The translations under genes and the position numbers were made by a program. Positions 37,808 to 45,677 of a DNA stretch of 64,000 nt are shown in pieces (positions within the stretch are counted from its first letter, which is position 1; each line of letters begins with the position of its first letter). The notes beneath the pieces were generated by a model. That model made no database searches. It was given only the letters and a program-made list of their open reading frames with translations, and was not told the DNA's origin. Source of the DNA: Luteimonas rhizosphaerae (GTDB taxonomy: Bacteria; Pseudomonadota; Gammaproteobacteria; Xanthomonadales; Xanthomonadaceae); NCBI RefSeq assembly GCF_002849595.1, contig NZ_NRQR01000026.1, forward strand, positions 372,001 through 436,000, given 5' to 3'.

Positions 37808-37825
37808 GGTGCAGCGTCGGAGCGC

Positions 37826-38947
37826 TCACTCCAGCAGCCGCGCCCAGCCTTCGAAGCCTTCGACGCGGGCCAGCACCAGCTTCACGCACACCAGCAGCGG
37901 GACGGCCAGCAGCAGGCCGACGATGCCCCACATCCAGCCGAACAGCATCAGCGCGAGGATCAGCATCAGCGGGGAGATCGCCATGCGCCGGCCGAGCACG
38001 ATCGGCGTGACCAGCTGGCCTTCGATCGTGTGCAGCGTCAGGTACACCGCGGCCGGCACCAGCGGCGCCCACGCGGACGTCGGCCAGTCGCCGTCATAGC
38101 TGATCAGGCCCATCAGCAGCATCAGCAGCACGCCGATCAGCGGGCCGACATACGGCGCGAAGTTCAGCAGCGCCGCGACCGTGCCCCACAGCAGCGCGTC
38201 CTGCAGGTCGAGGTCCATCCACCACAGCACGCCGGCGAACACGGCGCCCAGCGCGACGTTGATGACGGTGATCGTCAGCACGTAGCGCGAGAGCTCGCGC
38301 TCGATCGAACTCATGATGTCGACGGTGAGTTTCTTGCGCTGGCGCGTCGGCAGCATCGCGATCGCGTTGCGCTGCAGGTTCTCGCCGTAGACCATGAAGA
38401 AGAACGTCAGCAGCACGACCGCCAGCACCGAGGCCAGCACCATCGGCGTCGCGATGAGCGTGCGCCACGAGGCGTTGTCCTGGATCTGCACGACCTGCAC
38501 GCGGCGCTGCGGCCCGCTGTCGGTCGCACGCGCCAGCGATTCCGCGGCCTGGTTGGCCTGGTGCATCGGCTGGGTCATCTGCTTGAGGCGCGGTGCCAGC
38601 GCACGCAACTGCTTGGGCGCCTGTTGCACCCACTCGCTGGCCGGACCGGCGAGCTGCAGGCCGAGCAGCCCGGTCGCCGACAGGCCGGCGACGATCAGCA
38701 GCACCGCGCCCAGCACGCGCGGGATCCAAAGCCGGCGCAATGCACGCAGCACCGGATTGCCGATCAACGCGAAGAACATCGCCAGCAGCACCGGCAGGAT
38801 CACCGCCTTGGCCGCCCACAGCGTGGCGAACACCGCCAGCGTCGCGACGACGACCAGCGCGGTCGAGGCCCGCGGTCGGGTGAGCACGGGGGTCGGCGTG
38901 GGTTCGGGCGCACCCTCGGCGGGAGGCGGACTGATGGGCGTGCTCAT
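37826..38947 (-). CDS. AI-2E/PerM family transporter
   Basis: Inner-membrane protein of 373 residues with seven or eight helices. After a short Pro-rich cytosolic N-terminus come three helices, a long amphipathic loop (about 95-160) and the conserved C-terminal family segments. These are LLWGTVAALLNFAPYVGPLIGVLL, LVPAAVYLTLHTIEGQLVTPIVLGRRMAISPLMLILALMLFGWMWG and GIVGLLLAVPLLVCVKLVL, the PerM/YdiK signature. Members are linked to autoinducer-2 export or ion transport; the substrate here is unknown. ATG 38947 is chosen as the first Met before the Pro-rich segment. Confidence 0.9.
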   Translation of the reverse strand: MSTPISPPPAEGAPEPTPTPVLTRPRASTALVVVATLAVFATLWAAKAVILPVLLAMFFALIGNPVLRALRRLWIPRVLGAVLLIVAGLSATGLLGLQLAGPASEWVQQAPKQLRALAPRLKQMTQPMHQANQAAESLARATDSGPQRRVQVVQIQDNASWRTLIATPMVLASVLAVVLLTFFFMVYGENLQRNAIAMLPTRQRKKLTVDIMSSIERELSRYVLTITVINVALGAVFAGVLWWMDLDLQDALLWGTVAALLNFAPYVGPLIGVLLMLLMGLISYDGDWPTSAWAPLVPAAVYLTLHTIEGQLVTPIVLGRRMAISPLMLILALMLFGWMWGIVGLLLAVPLLVCVKLVLARVEGFEGWARLLE

Positions 38948-38969
38948 CGATGTGTGCCGGGCCGGCCGC

Positions 38970-39560
38970 TCAGCGGTCGGATTCGGAAACGTCGGTCGCG
39001 GCTTCCGCGGGACGCGGCTGCTCCGCGTACGCGGGTTCCGGACGCCGGCGATCGGCGCGCGCCAGATCCGGCTGGACCTGGGGCTGGACACCGACCGGCG
39101 TCGTCGCCGCGCGCGTGCCGGCGGCGGCGGCCGCGCCTGCCGCCGCACCGGCGGCCGCTGCGGCATCGACACCCGCCGCGACCGGTGCGCCCGCTTCCTG
39201 TTGCACGGTTTCGGCGGCGTCCTGCGCGTCGCTCGCTGCGGCATCGGCGGTGTTGGCCGCCTTCTCGGCGGTCATCGCCGCAAACGCGGCCTGCATCGAG
39301 GTCAGCATGCCGGCGATCGAACTCACCAGCTGGATCGATTTCGGACCGCCGAGCTTGCCCAGCTTCTGCAGCGCATGGCGTGGTTCAGAACGCCCGGTCA
39401 CGAAGCCGGCGATCAGGCCGGCGATGACGATACGACCCGGCGTCCAGGCATCGCGCCAGCTCGACTTCAGGGCGCCGTAGCGGTCGCTGGTCTGCTGCAG
39501 GCGGCCTTCGACCAAAGTCTCGGCGCGTTCGACGCGGGATTTGAGGGCTTCGAACTTCAT
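38970..39560 (-). CDS. Ala-rich envelope protein associated with the YqjD/YqjE pair
   Basis: A 196-residue protein. The N-terminal half is amphipathic helix (MKFEALKSRVERAETLVEGRLQQTSDRYGALK) followed by a hydrophobic segment (RIVIAGLIAGFVTG). The C-terminal half is low-complexity Ala/Gln/Pro/Arg. No named domain recognised. The position resembles that of YqjK-like genes in the yqjC-D-E-K clusters of enterobacteria, but sequence identity with that family is not evident. Its ATG overlaps the stop of the upstream holin-like gene, so it belongs to the same three-gene unit. Confidence 0.65.
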   Translation of the reverse strand: MKFEALKSRVERAETLVEGRLQQTSDRYGALKSSWRDAWTPGRIVIAGLIAGFVTGRSEPRHALQKLGKLGGPKSIQLVSSIAGMLTSMQAAFAAMTAEKAANTADAAASDAQDAAETVQQEAGAPVAAGVDAAAAAGAAAGAAAAAGTRAATTPVGVQPQVQPDLARADRRRPEPAYAEQPRPAEAATDVSESDR

Positions 39561-40096
39561 GCGGGCGGCGTGGCGCGGGGCGCATCGGGACCGCTGGTGC
39601 CGGTCGTGGGCGTGGGCAGGTCGTCGTCGCCATCGTCGTCGACGCTCTCGTTGAAGAGGCCGAGGCGCGACAACTGGCGGCGCGTCGCATGCATGCCGGC
39701 GTAGTCGAAGAACACCGACACGCGCCAGGCCGCGATCGCGGTGACGATCAGGCTGATCAGCGTGGCGATGGAAATGGACCCCAGCCACGACATGCCCCAG
39801 GACTGCAGGAACGCGATCGCCGCGCCCATGGCCAGCAGCCACGCGGACGCGCCGAACACGACCGACACCGCCGACCAGGCGAGCGCACGGCCGAGGGCGC
39901 TGCGGGAAAGGGCAAAGTCGGCGGAGAACAGCTTGCGCAGGGCGCGGCCGCTGTCGAGTCCGGAACTGAAGGTCTCGCTGCCTGCCGCACGGATGCGACG
40001 GATGCTTTCATCGAGATGGGGGGCTTCGCCTGGGGCCCGGCCCGCCGCGCTGGCGGGCCGGTCTGCAGGGGAATCGCCTGGATCGCGTTCGGTCAT
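39557..40096 (-). CDS. Phage-holin-superfamily (YqjE-like) membrane protein
   Basis: A 179-residue inner-membrane protein. A polar N-terminal 70 residues precede two closely spaced transmembrane helices (about 72-96 and 102-127, ALAWSAVSVVFGASAWLLAMGAAIAFLQ and SISIATLISLIVTAIAAWRV), the layout of the YqjE/holin-X group. The acidic, Pro-rich C-terminus is variable. Such proteins are small stress-linked membrane proteins rather than true phage holins. It lies between the DUF883-like gene upstream (15 bp) and the overlapping Ala-rich gene downstream. Confidence 0.75.
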   Translation of the reverse strand: MTERDPGDSPADRPASAAGRAPGEAPHLDESIRRIRAAGSETFSSGLDSGRALRKLFSADFALSRSALGRALAWSAVSVVFGASAWLLAMGAAIAFLQSWGMSWLGSISIATLISLIVTAIAAWRVSVFFDYAGMHATRRQLSRLGLFNESVDDDGDDDLPTPTTGTSGPDAPRATPPA

Positions 40097-40111
40097 GGAA
40101 CAGCGACAGGC

Positions 40112-40471
40112 TTACTTGTCGCTGCGCGCGAGCTTCGCGATGATCCAGCCGGCCGCGAACGCGGCGCCGAACGAGGCGATCGGACGCTCGCGGATCATGT
40201 CCGCCGCGCTGTCGAGCAGATCACGGCCACGCTCCATCAGCACGTCCGCCTGTTCCTTGACCGCGGCCTGGCCTTCCTCGAACGCGGCGATGCCGGAGAT
40301 CGCGGAGTCGGCGAGGTCGGCCTTGACGCTGGCCTTGCCGAGCTTGAGCTCGTCGGCGGCGACGGCGGACGCGCTCTTGACCGCGCTGGTCGCGTCGCGC
40401 GCGGCCTGCGCGAGGTGCGAGCCGGCTTCGTTGAGGTTGGTCTTTACCGCATCGGTCGAGGTGGGGGTCAT
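40112..40471 (-). CDS. DUF883 (YqjD/ElaB)-like tail-anchored protein
   Basis: A 119-residue protein, almost wholly helical and Ala-rich (residues 1-95). It ends in a short C-terminal hydrophobic helix (IASFGAAFAAGWIIAKLA) after RERP, the arrangement of YqjD/ElaB, which tether stationary-phase ribosomes to the inner membrane in E. coli. Whether this one binds ribosomes is unknown. It is the first gene of the three-gene unit with the YqjE-like gene and follows the Deg-protease gene by 60 bp. Confidence 0.75.
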   Translation of the reverse strand: MTPTSTDAVKTNLNEAGSHLAQAARDATSAVKSASAVAADELKLGKASVKADLADSAISGIAAFEEGQAAVKEQADVLMERGRDLLDSAADMIRERPIASFGAAFAAGWIIAKLARSDK

Positions 40472-40531
40472 CGTCGTTCTCCAGAGAGTGGCGCGAGCCG
40501 CGCGAGAGGTGCGCGGCGTGGTGGAATCGGG

Positions 40532-41962
40532 TCACCGCATGATCAGGTCACCGGTGCGTCCGCGGCGTGAAATGCGGATCGCCAGATCGGCCGGCCGGTC
40601 GGCCAGCGAGTCGCGGAACCCCGCGAGGTCGCGGAATTCGCCGCTGTTCGCCGCGAGGATCAGATCGCCCGCGCGCAGGCCGCTGGTGTAGGCGCGGCTG
40701 CCGGCTTCGACGTTCTCGACCAGCACGCCGGCGGCGCGTGCGTTCTGGCGGCGCAGCGCTTCGGGCAGGTCGGCGAAGGTCGCGCCGGCGAGACGCGGAT
40801 CGAAGCTCGCACCGTCGCGCGGCAGGGCGCGCAGGCGCGTCTCCAGCGTCACCGGCCGGCCGTCGCGCAGCAGCTCCAGCGTCACCGGCGTGTCCAGCGC
40901 CTGCAGGCCCTGGAAGTTGCGCAGCGCTTCGCTGCTGTCGATGCGCTGGCCGTTCGCCGACACCACCACGTCGCCGGTGCGCACGCCGGCCGTCGCCGCG
41001 GGCGAGCCGCCGTAGACACGCGTGACCACGGCGCCGCGCGGCGTCTCCAGGCCGAGGCCCTGGGCGATGCGCGCATCCACCGTCTGCGTGTCGAGGCCCA
41101 GCGTGCCGCGTTGGACGCTGCCGGTCGTCGCCAGCTGGGTCATGATGTTCTTCGCCAGGCCGATCGGAATCGCGAAGCCCAGGCCGATGTTGCCGGCCAT
41201 GCTGCCCTGGGTGTTGAAGCTGGCGGTGTTGATGCCGACCAGTTCGCCGCGCAGGTTGACCAGCGCGCCGCCGGAGTTGCCCGGGTTGATCGACGCGTCG
41301 GTCTGGATGAAGTTCTGGAAGCCGACACCCGGCACGTTGCTGCGGCCGACCGCCGAGACGATGCCCGAAGTCACCGTCTGGCTGAAGCCGAAGGGATTGC
41401 CGACCGCGACGACGAAGTCGCCGGCCTGCAGGTTGCCGTCGCGGGCCAGCGGAATCGCGGTGAGGTTCTCGGCGGGGATGCGCATCAGCGCGACGTCGGT
41501 GTCGGCATCGGACCCGACGAACTCCGCCTCCAGCGTGCGGCCGTCGGCCAGCGTCACCGACACGTCGTCGGCGCCTTCGATGACGTGGTGGTTGGTCAGG
41601 ATGTAGCCCTGCGCCGCATCGACGATCACCCCCGAGCCCAGCGACTCGTTGATCCGCTCCTGCGACAGCTCCGGGAACATGCGGCGGAAGAACGGGTCGT
41701 TGCCGAACGGGCTCACCCGCACGCGCTGCTTGGTGTGCACCGACACCACCGACGGCGTCACCGTCTGCAGCATCGGCGCCAGCGACGGCAGCGGCTGGCC
41801 ATCGACCACGGCCGGCAGCGCGGCCATCGTGCGCGTCGCGAGCGCGGGATTCGCAGGCGCGGCCGCGGCGGGCTGCTGGACCACGTTGTGGATCGCGGTC
41901 GCGGCGAAACCGCCGAACGCCGCCGCGGCGGTCAGGGCGAGGAGGGTGGTGCTGGTGCGCAT
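40532..41962 (-). CDS. Do-family serine endoprotease (DegP/DegQ type)
   Basis: Periplasmic protease/chaperone of 476 residues. Signal peptide or anchor about 1-27. The trypsin-like domain has catalytic His126 (TNHHV), Asp156 (DTDVALMRI) and Ser230 (NPGNSGGALVN). Two PDZ domains follow, about 265-355 (LGLDTQTVDARIAQGLGLETPRGAVVTRV) and about 375-470 (AAGVLVENVEAGSRAYTSGLRAGDLILAAN), giving the DegP/DegQ layout rather than DegS. The long Cys-flanked LA loop of DegP is not seen, which favours DegQ/MucD-like. It degrades misfolded envelope proteins. Transcribed divergently from nrdJa. Confidence 0.94.
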   Translation of the reverse strand: MRTSTTLLALTAAAAFGGFAATAIHNVVQQPAAAAPANPALATRTMAALPAVVDGQPLPSLAPMLQTVTPSVVSVHTKQRVRVSPFGNDPFFRRMFPELSQERINESLGSGVIVDAAQGYILTNHHVIEGADDVSVTLADGRTLEAEFVGSDADTDVALMRIPAENLTAIPLARDGNLQAGDFVVAVGNPFGFSQTVTSGIVSAVGRSNVPGVGFQNFIQTDASINPGNSGGALVNLRGELVGINTASFNTQGSMAGNIGLGFAIPIGLAKNIMTQLATTGSVQRGTLGLDTQTVDARIAQGLGLETPRGAVVTRVYGGSPAATAGVRTGDVVVSANGQRIDSSEALRNFQGLQALDTPVTLELLRDGRPVTLETRLRALPRDGASFDPRLAGATFADLPEALRRQNARAAGVLVENVEAGSRAYTSGLRAGDLILAANSGEFRDLAGFRDSLADRPADLAIRISRRGRTGDLIMR

Positions 41963-42546
41963 CGTGGCAACCCCTGTCGAGATGGCAATGGCAAAGCGTG
42001 GAAGGTCCGGCGGCGACGGTCAAACCGGTGTGACCGGGCCGTACGCCGAGGCCGCAGTCTCGGCCCGCACGCTTGAATCCTGCTTGAAGCGCGCATTCAT
42101 CAGGCGCCGCGCCGGCGCCGATTCCGCGTGCGGCGCCGGGTACTGCCACGACACGACGGCGACGCCGCAGAACGGCCGTTCCGTCGTTGACACCCCGCAG
42201 GCGTGAGCGTAGCGTGGGCCTCCGTCGCCGCCACTACATCTTGGGTGTCGACAGGCGGCAGGCCCAAGTGATGGGGCTTTCGCCAGAAGGCCGTCTCGTC
42301 GCCGTCCAGGGGAATGCACGCCGATGGAAGTCAGCACCACGCAGGACCCGGCCACGCGCCGGTCGTCGAAGCGCGCACCCGCGCAGCCTGCCGGTCGTCC
42401 CCGCACATGCCCGGTCCGCGCGTGATCCACGCGCGGCCCTGCCGTCGCCGGTGGCCTGCCACGGCGCGGTCGCCACGTCATTCCACACAACAACAACAGC
42501 GCGCCCGGCACGACCTGGCGACGTCATCGAAGGAGTTCGCACCCGC
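41963..42546. other. 584-bp divergent leader between the Deg protease and nrdJa
   Basis: No supported gene. The right half, from about 42230, is likely the promoter and long 5' leader of nrdJa. It contains the NrdR-box-like site at 42231 and G/C-rich segments able to pair (for example GGCGGCAGGCCC near 42251 and CAGCCTGCCGG near 42386). A leader of roughly 300 nt suggests a structured RNA, possibly of the 'nrdJ RNA' motif class known upstream of nrdJ genes; I cannot confirm the consensus. No B12-box of a cobalamin riboswitch was found. Confidence 0.4.
42231..42248 (+). promoter_or_regulatory. NrdR-box-like site upstream of nrdJa
   Basis: CCACTACATCTTGGGTGT resembles the NrdR repressor box (ACAC-TAyATcTt-GTGT) but has two extra bases between the half sites. 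It lies about 300 bp before the nrdJa ATG. A second box three helical turns away, the usual pair, was not found. Confidence 0.3.
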
Positions 42547-44697
42547 ATGAGCACGGTTCGCCTGGAGGCGGTGAAGACAGACGCCGGTCCCGAGATCCCG
42601 ATGCAGCCCGCATCGACCGACATCTGGGACAAGAAGTACCGCCTGAAGAGCAAGCAGGGTGTGGCGATCGATGCCGACATCGACGGCACCTACCAGCGCG
42701 TCGCGCGCGCGCTGGCCGACGCCGAGCCGACCGCCGAAAAACAGAAGTACTGGAACGAGCGCTTCCTCTGGGCGCTGCGCCGCGGGGCGATCCCCGCCGG
42801 CCGCATCACGTCCAACGCCGGCGCGCTGGAACACAAGCCCGCGACCAGCACGATCAACTGCACCGTGTCCGGCACCATCGTCGATTCGATGGACGGCATC
42901 CTCGAGAAAGTCCACGAGGCCGGCCTGACGCTGAAGGCCGGTTGCGGCATCGGCTACGAATTCTCGACGCTGCGCCCGCGCGGCGCCTTCGTCGCCGGCG
43001 CCGGCGCGTACACGTCCGGCCCGATGTCCTTCATGGATATCTACGACAAGATGTGTTTCACGGTGTCGTCGGCCGGCGGTCGCCGCGGCGCGCAGATGGG
43101 CACCTTCGACGTCAGCCATCCCGACGTGCGCGACTTCATCCGCGCCAAGCGCGAGGACGGCCGCCTGCGCCAGTTCAACCTGTCGCTGCTGATCACCGAC
43201 GGCTTCATGGAGGCGGTCAAGAGCGACGCCGACTGGCCGCTGGTGTTCCCGGTCAGCGACAAGGAAGTCGACGAGATCGACCTCGCCAACGCCGAGCAGG
43301 TGGTCTGGCGCGACTGGCCGCAGCACGCCGGCTACATCACCCGCGACGACGGCCTGGTGGCCTGCAAGATCTACGGCCAGATCCGCGCCCGCCATCTGTG
43401 GGACATGATCATGGTCTCGACGTACGACTACGCCGAGCCGGGCTTCATCCTCATCGACCGCGTCAACGAGATGAACAACAACTGGTGGTGCGAGAACATC
43501 CGCGCGACCAACCCCTGCGGCGAGCAGCCGCTGCCGCCCTACGGCGCCTGCCTGCTGGGCTCGGTCAACCTCACCAAGTTCGTGCGCAAGCCGTTCACCC
43601 GCGAGGCGACGTTCGACTGGGAGGAATACAAGGAAGTCGTGCGCGTGTTCACCCGCATGCTCGACAACGTCGTCGAGGTCAACGGCCTGCCCCTGCAGCA
43701 GCAGCGCGACGAGATCCTGCGCAAGCGTCGCCACGGCATGGGCTTCCTCGGCCTGGGCAGCACCGTGACCATGCTGCAGATGAAGTACGGCGAGCCGGCG
43801 TCCTGCGAGTTCACCGAGCGGATCGCCCGCGAGATGGCCGTCGCCGGCTGGGAAATGGGCCTCACCCTGGCCCAGGAAAAAGGCCCCGCGCCGATCATGG
43901 AAGAGCGCTTCACCGTCGACGCGGCCATGCTGCGCCAGCGGCCCGAGATGGTCGCCGACGGCTGGACCCTCGGCCAGCAGATTCCCGGCAAGGTGCTGCA
44001 CGCCAAGTACTCGCGCTACATGCAGAAGATCGCCAGCGTCGCGCCGGAGCTCGTCGAGAAGCTGGCCGAGACCGGCGCGCGCTTCACCCACCACAGCTCG
44101 ATCGCGCCGACCGGCACCATCTCGCTGAGCCTGGCCAACAACGCCTCCAACGGCATCGAGCCCTCGTTCGCGCACCACTACAGCCGCAACGTGATCCGCG
44201 AAGGCAAGAAGTCGAAGGAGAAGGTCGACGTCTTTTCCTTCGAGCTGCTGGCCTACCGCGAGCTGGTCAACCAGAAGGCCATGCCGTACTCCGAGGACGC
44301 CGAGGCGCAGCTGCCGGACTACTTCATCGCCGCCGACGACATCACGCCCAAGGCGCACGTCGACGTGCAGGCCGCCGCCCAGCGCTGGGTCGACAGCTCG
44401 ATCTCCAAGACCGCGAACGTGCCGACGGATTACCCGTACGAGGACTTCAAGGACATCTACCGCTACGCCCACGAGCAGGGCCTCAAGGGCTGCACCACGT
44501 TCCGCTTCAACCCCGCCGCGTTCCAGGGCGTGCTGGTCAAGGAAGCGGACCTGGAGAACACCACCTACCGCTTCGAACTCGAAGGCGGCGAGGTGCTGGA
44601 GGTCAAGGGCAACGAGCAGATCGAATACGACGGCGAGATGCACAGCGCCGCCAACCTGTTCGATGCGCTGAAGGAAGGCTATTACGGCAAGTTCTGA
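42547..44697 (+). CDS. nrdJ: Adenosylcobalamin-dependent ribonucleoside-diphosphate reductase, catalytic part (NrdJa)
   Basis: Class II ribonucleotide reductase, making deoxynucleotides with a B12-derived thiyl radical and no oxygen requirement. The 716-residue product has the N-terminal part with GRITSNAGALEHKPATSTINCTVSGTI. Class II signatures GRRGAQMGTFDVSHPDVRDFIRAKR and NPCGEQPLPPYGACLLGSVNLTKFV (active-site Cys and Glu region) follow, then GFLGLGSTVTML and the barrel end APTGTISLSLANNASNGIEPSF. It stops before the Cys-rich C-terminal tail of full-length NrdJ. That tail is encoded separately by the gene at 45678. AGGAG lies 11 nt before ATG 42547. Confidence 0.94.
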   Translation: MSTVRLEAVKTDAGPEIPMQPASTDIWDKKYRLKSKQGVAIDADIDGTYQRVARALADAEPTAEKQKYWNERFLWALRRGAIPAGRITSNAGALEHKPATSTINCTVSGTIVDSMDGILEKVHEAGLTLKAGCGIGYEFSTLRPRGAFVAGAGAYTSGPMSFMDIYDKMCFTVSSAGGRRGAQMGTFDVSHPDVRDFIRAKREDGRLRQFNLSLLITDGFMEAVKSDADWPLVFPVSDKEVDEIDLANAEQVVWRDWPQHAGYITRDDGLVACKIYGQIRARHLWDMIMVSTYDYAEPGFILIDRVNEMNNNWWCENIRATNPCGEQPLPPYGACLLGSVNLTKFVRKPFTREATFDWEEYKEVVRVFTRMLDNVVEVNGLPLQQQRDEILRKRRHGMGFLGLGSTVTMLQMKYGEPASCEFTERIAREMAVAGWEMGLTLAQEKGPAPIMEERFTVDAAMLRQRPEMVADGWTLGQQIPGKVLHAKYSRYMQKIASVAPELVEKLAETGARFTHHSSIAPTGTISLSLANNASNGIEPSFAHHYSRNVIREGKKSKEKVDVFSFELLAYRELVNQKAMPYSEDAEAQLPDYFIAADDITPKAHVDVQAAAQRWVDSSISKTANVPTDYPYEDFKDIYRYAHEQGLKGCTTFRFNPAAFQGVLVKEADLENTTYRFELEGGEVLEVKGNEQIEYDGEMHSAANLFDALKEGYYGKF

Positions 44698-44774
44698 CCG
44701 GTGCCGCGCGTTGGCCGCATCCACTCACCGGATGCGGGCACGCCACCACGCCGGGGGCTCCACGCTGTTTCTGC

Positions 44775-44802
44775 TTGCACCGTTGAACGTTCGCGCTACA
44801 TT
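44775..44802 (+). promoter_or_regulatory. Candidate sigma-70 promoter of the histone-like gene
   Basis: TTGCAC at 44775-44780, 16-bp spacer, TACATT at 44797-44802, about 50 bp before the ATG at 44855. This separates transcription of the histone-like gene, and perhaps nrdJb, from nrdJa. Confidence 0.45.
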
Positions 44803-44854
44803 CCGCGTGCGGGCGACTGGCTCCGCCAAAAAGTTCACTGACGAGGACATCACC

Positions 44855-45476
44855 ATGAGTAACGGCAACGGGGTCACGGAGACCCTGACCCACGCCGTCG
44901 AAGTCGTTGCCGAAACGGCAAAGGGCTTCGGCGACACGGTCAAGAAGAAAGCGAGCGCTGCGGTCAAATCCGCGAAGAAGACCGTGCAGGGCACCGAGAA
45001 GTCGGTCGGCGCGCGCACCAAGAAAATCGGCAAGGCCGTGACCAAGCGTGTCACCGCCGCCAAGAAGACCCTCACCGCCGCCAAGACCGCCGCCGCGGCC
45101 GAGATCGCCGCGCTGAAGAAGAAGGGCGCTGGCAAGGCCGCTACCAAGAAGACCGCCAAGAAGGCGACCAAGAAGGCCGCTACCAAGAAGACCGGCCACC
45201 GCGAAGAAGGCACCGGCGAAGAAGTCCGCCGCCGCCAAGTCCGCGACGCGCAAGACCGCCGCCAAGAAGGCCGCGACCACGCGCAAGGTCGCCACCAAGA
45301 AGGCCGCGGTGAAGAAGACCGTCAAGAAGGTCGCGAAGAAGGCCGCCGCCAAAAAGGCGACCGTCAAGCGCAGCGTCGCCGCGAAAAAGGGCGTTGCCAC
45401 CAAGAAGGCCGCGACCGCCAAGCGGTCCGCCGCCGCCAAGAAGGGCGCCACCAAGCGCGCGTCGAAGAAGGCGTAA
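44855..45476 (+). CDS. Histone H1-like Lys/Ala-rich protein, broken by a single-base frameshift
   Basis: Lys/Ala-rich nucleoid or RNA-associated protein of the bacterial histone-H1-like/AlgP-like kind. Frame 1 from ATG 44855 reads MSNGNGVTETLTHAVEVVAE, then ATKK/AAKK repeats to about codon 113. After the GG at 45194-45195 frame 1 turns into unrelated E/R/Q-rich sequence, running on through the intergenic repeat to a stop at 45601. Removing one G restores TATAKKAPAKKSAAAKSATR and keeps the repeat going to GATKRASKKA and the stop TAA 45474-45476. The intact protein would have about 206 residues. Whether the extra base is a mutation, sequencing error or programmed shift cannot be told. It lies between the two halves of nrdJ. 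Confidence 0.75.
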
Positions 45477-45483
45477 GTCCGCT

Positions 45484-45600
45484 TGAACCCCTCTCCCGCT
45501 TGCGGGAGAGGGGCACCCGCTCCCCGCCTGGGGAGAGCCTGCTTGAACCCTTCTCCCGTCTGCGGGACTGGGTGCCCTCCGGGGTAGAGGGGCAGGGGTG
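45484..45600. repeat. Dispersed 'CTCTCCCGC-GCGGGAGAG' repeat pair
   Basis: Two tandem, related units beginning at CTTGAACCC (about 45482 and 45542). The first contains a perfect 12-bp stem at 45488-45499/45502-45513 with a 2-nt loop (CCCCTCTCCCGC and its complement). The second is an imperfect copy with CCTTCTCCCG and GTAGAGGGGCAGGGG. Sequences of this type are scattered in Xanthomonadaceae intergenic DNA. The hairpin may also end transcription of the histone-like gene. Confidence 0.65.
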
Positions 45601-45677
45601 ATGGCGCTGTTGCATGTCGCGCCCTCCGCATCCCGCCGGAACACCACACACCGCATCAGCACACCAGGAACCGCGTC

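Noticed and set aside
42200..42546. Cobalamin riboswitch upstream of the B12-dependent reductase
   Set aside because: Expected from the biology, but no B12-box-like GCCACTG or AGCCAGGAGACC words were found.
45194..45601. Frame-1 extension of the histone-like protein as its genuine C-terminus
   Set aside because: It is E/R/Q-rich, ends inside a dispersed intergenic repeat, and the alternative frame continues the Lys/Ala repeat exactly to a stop.
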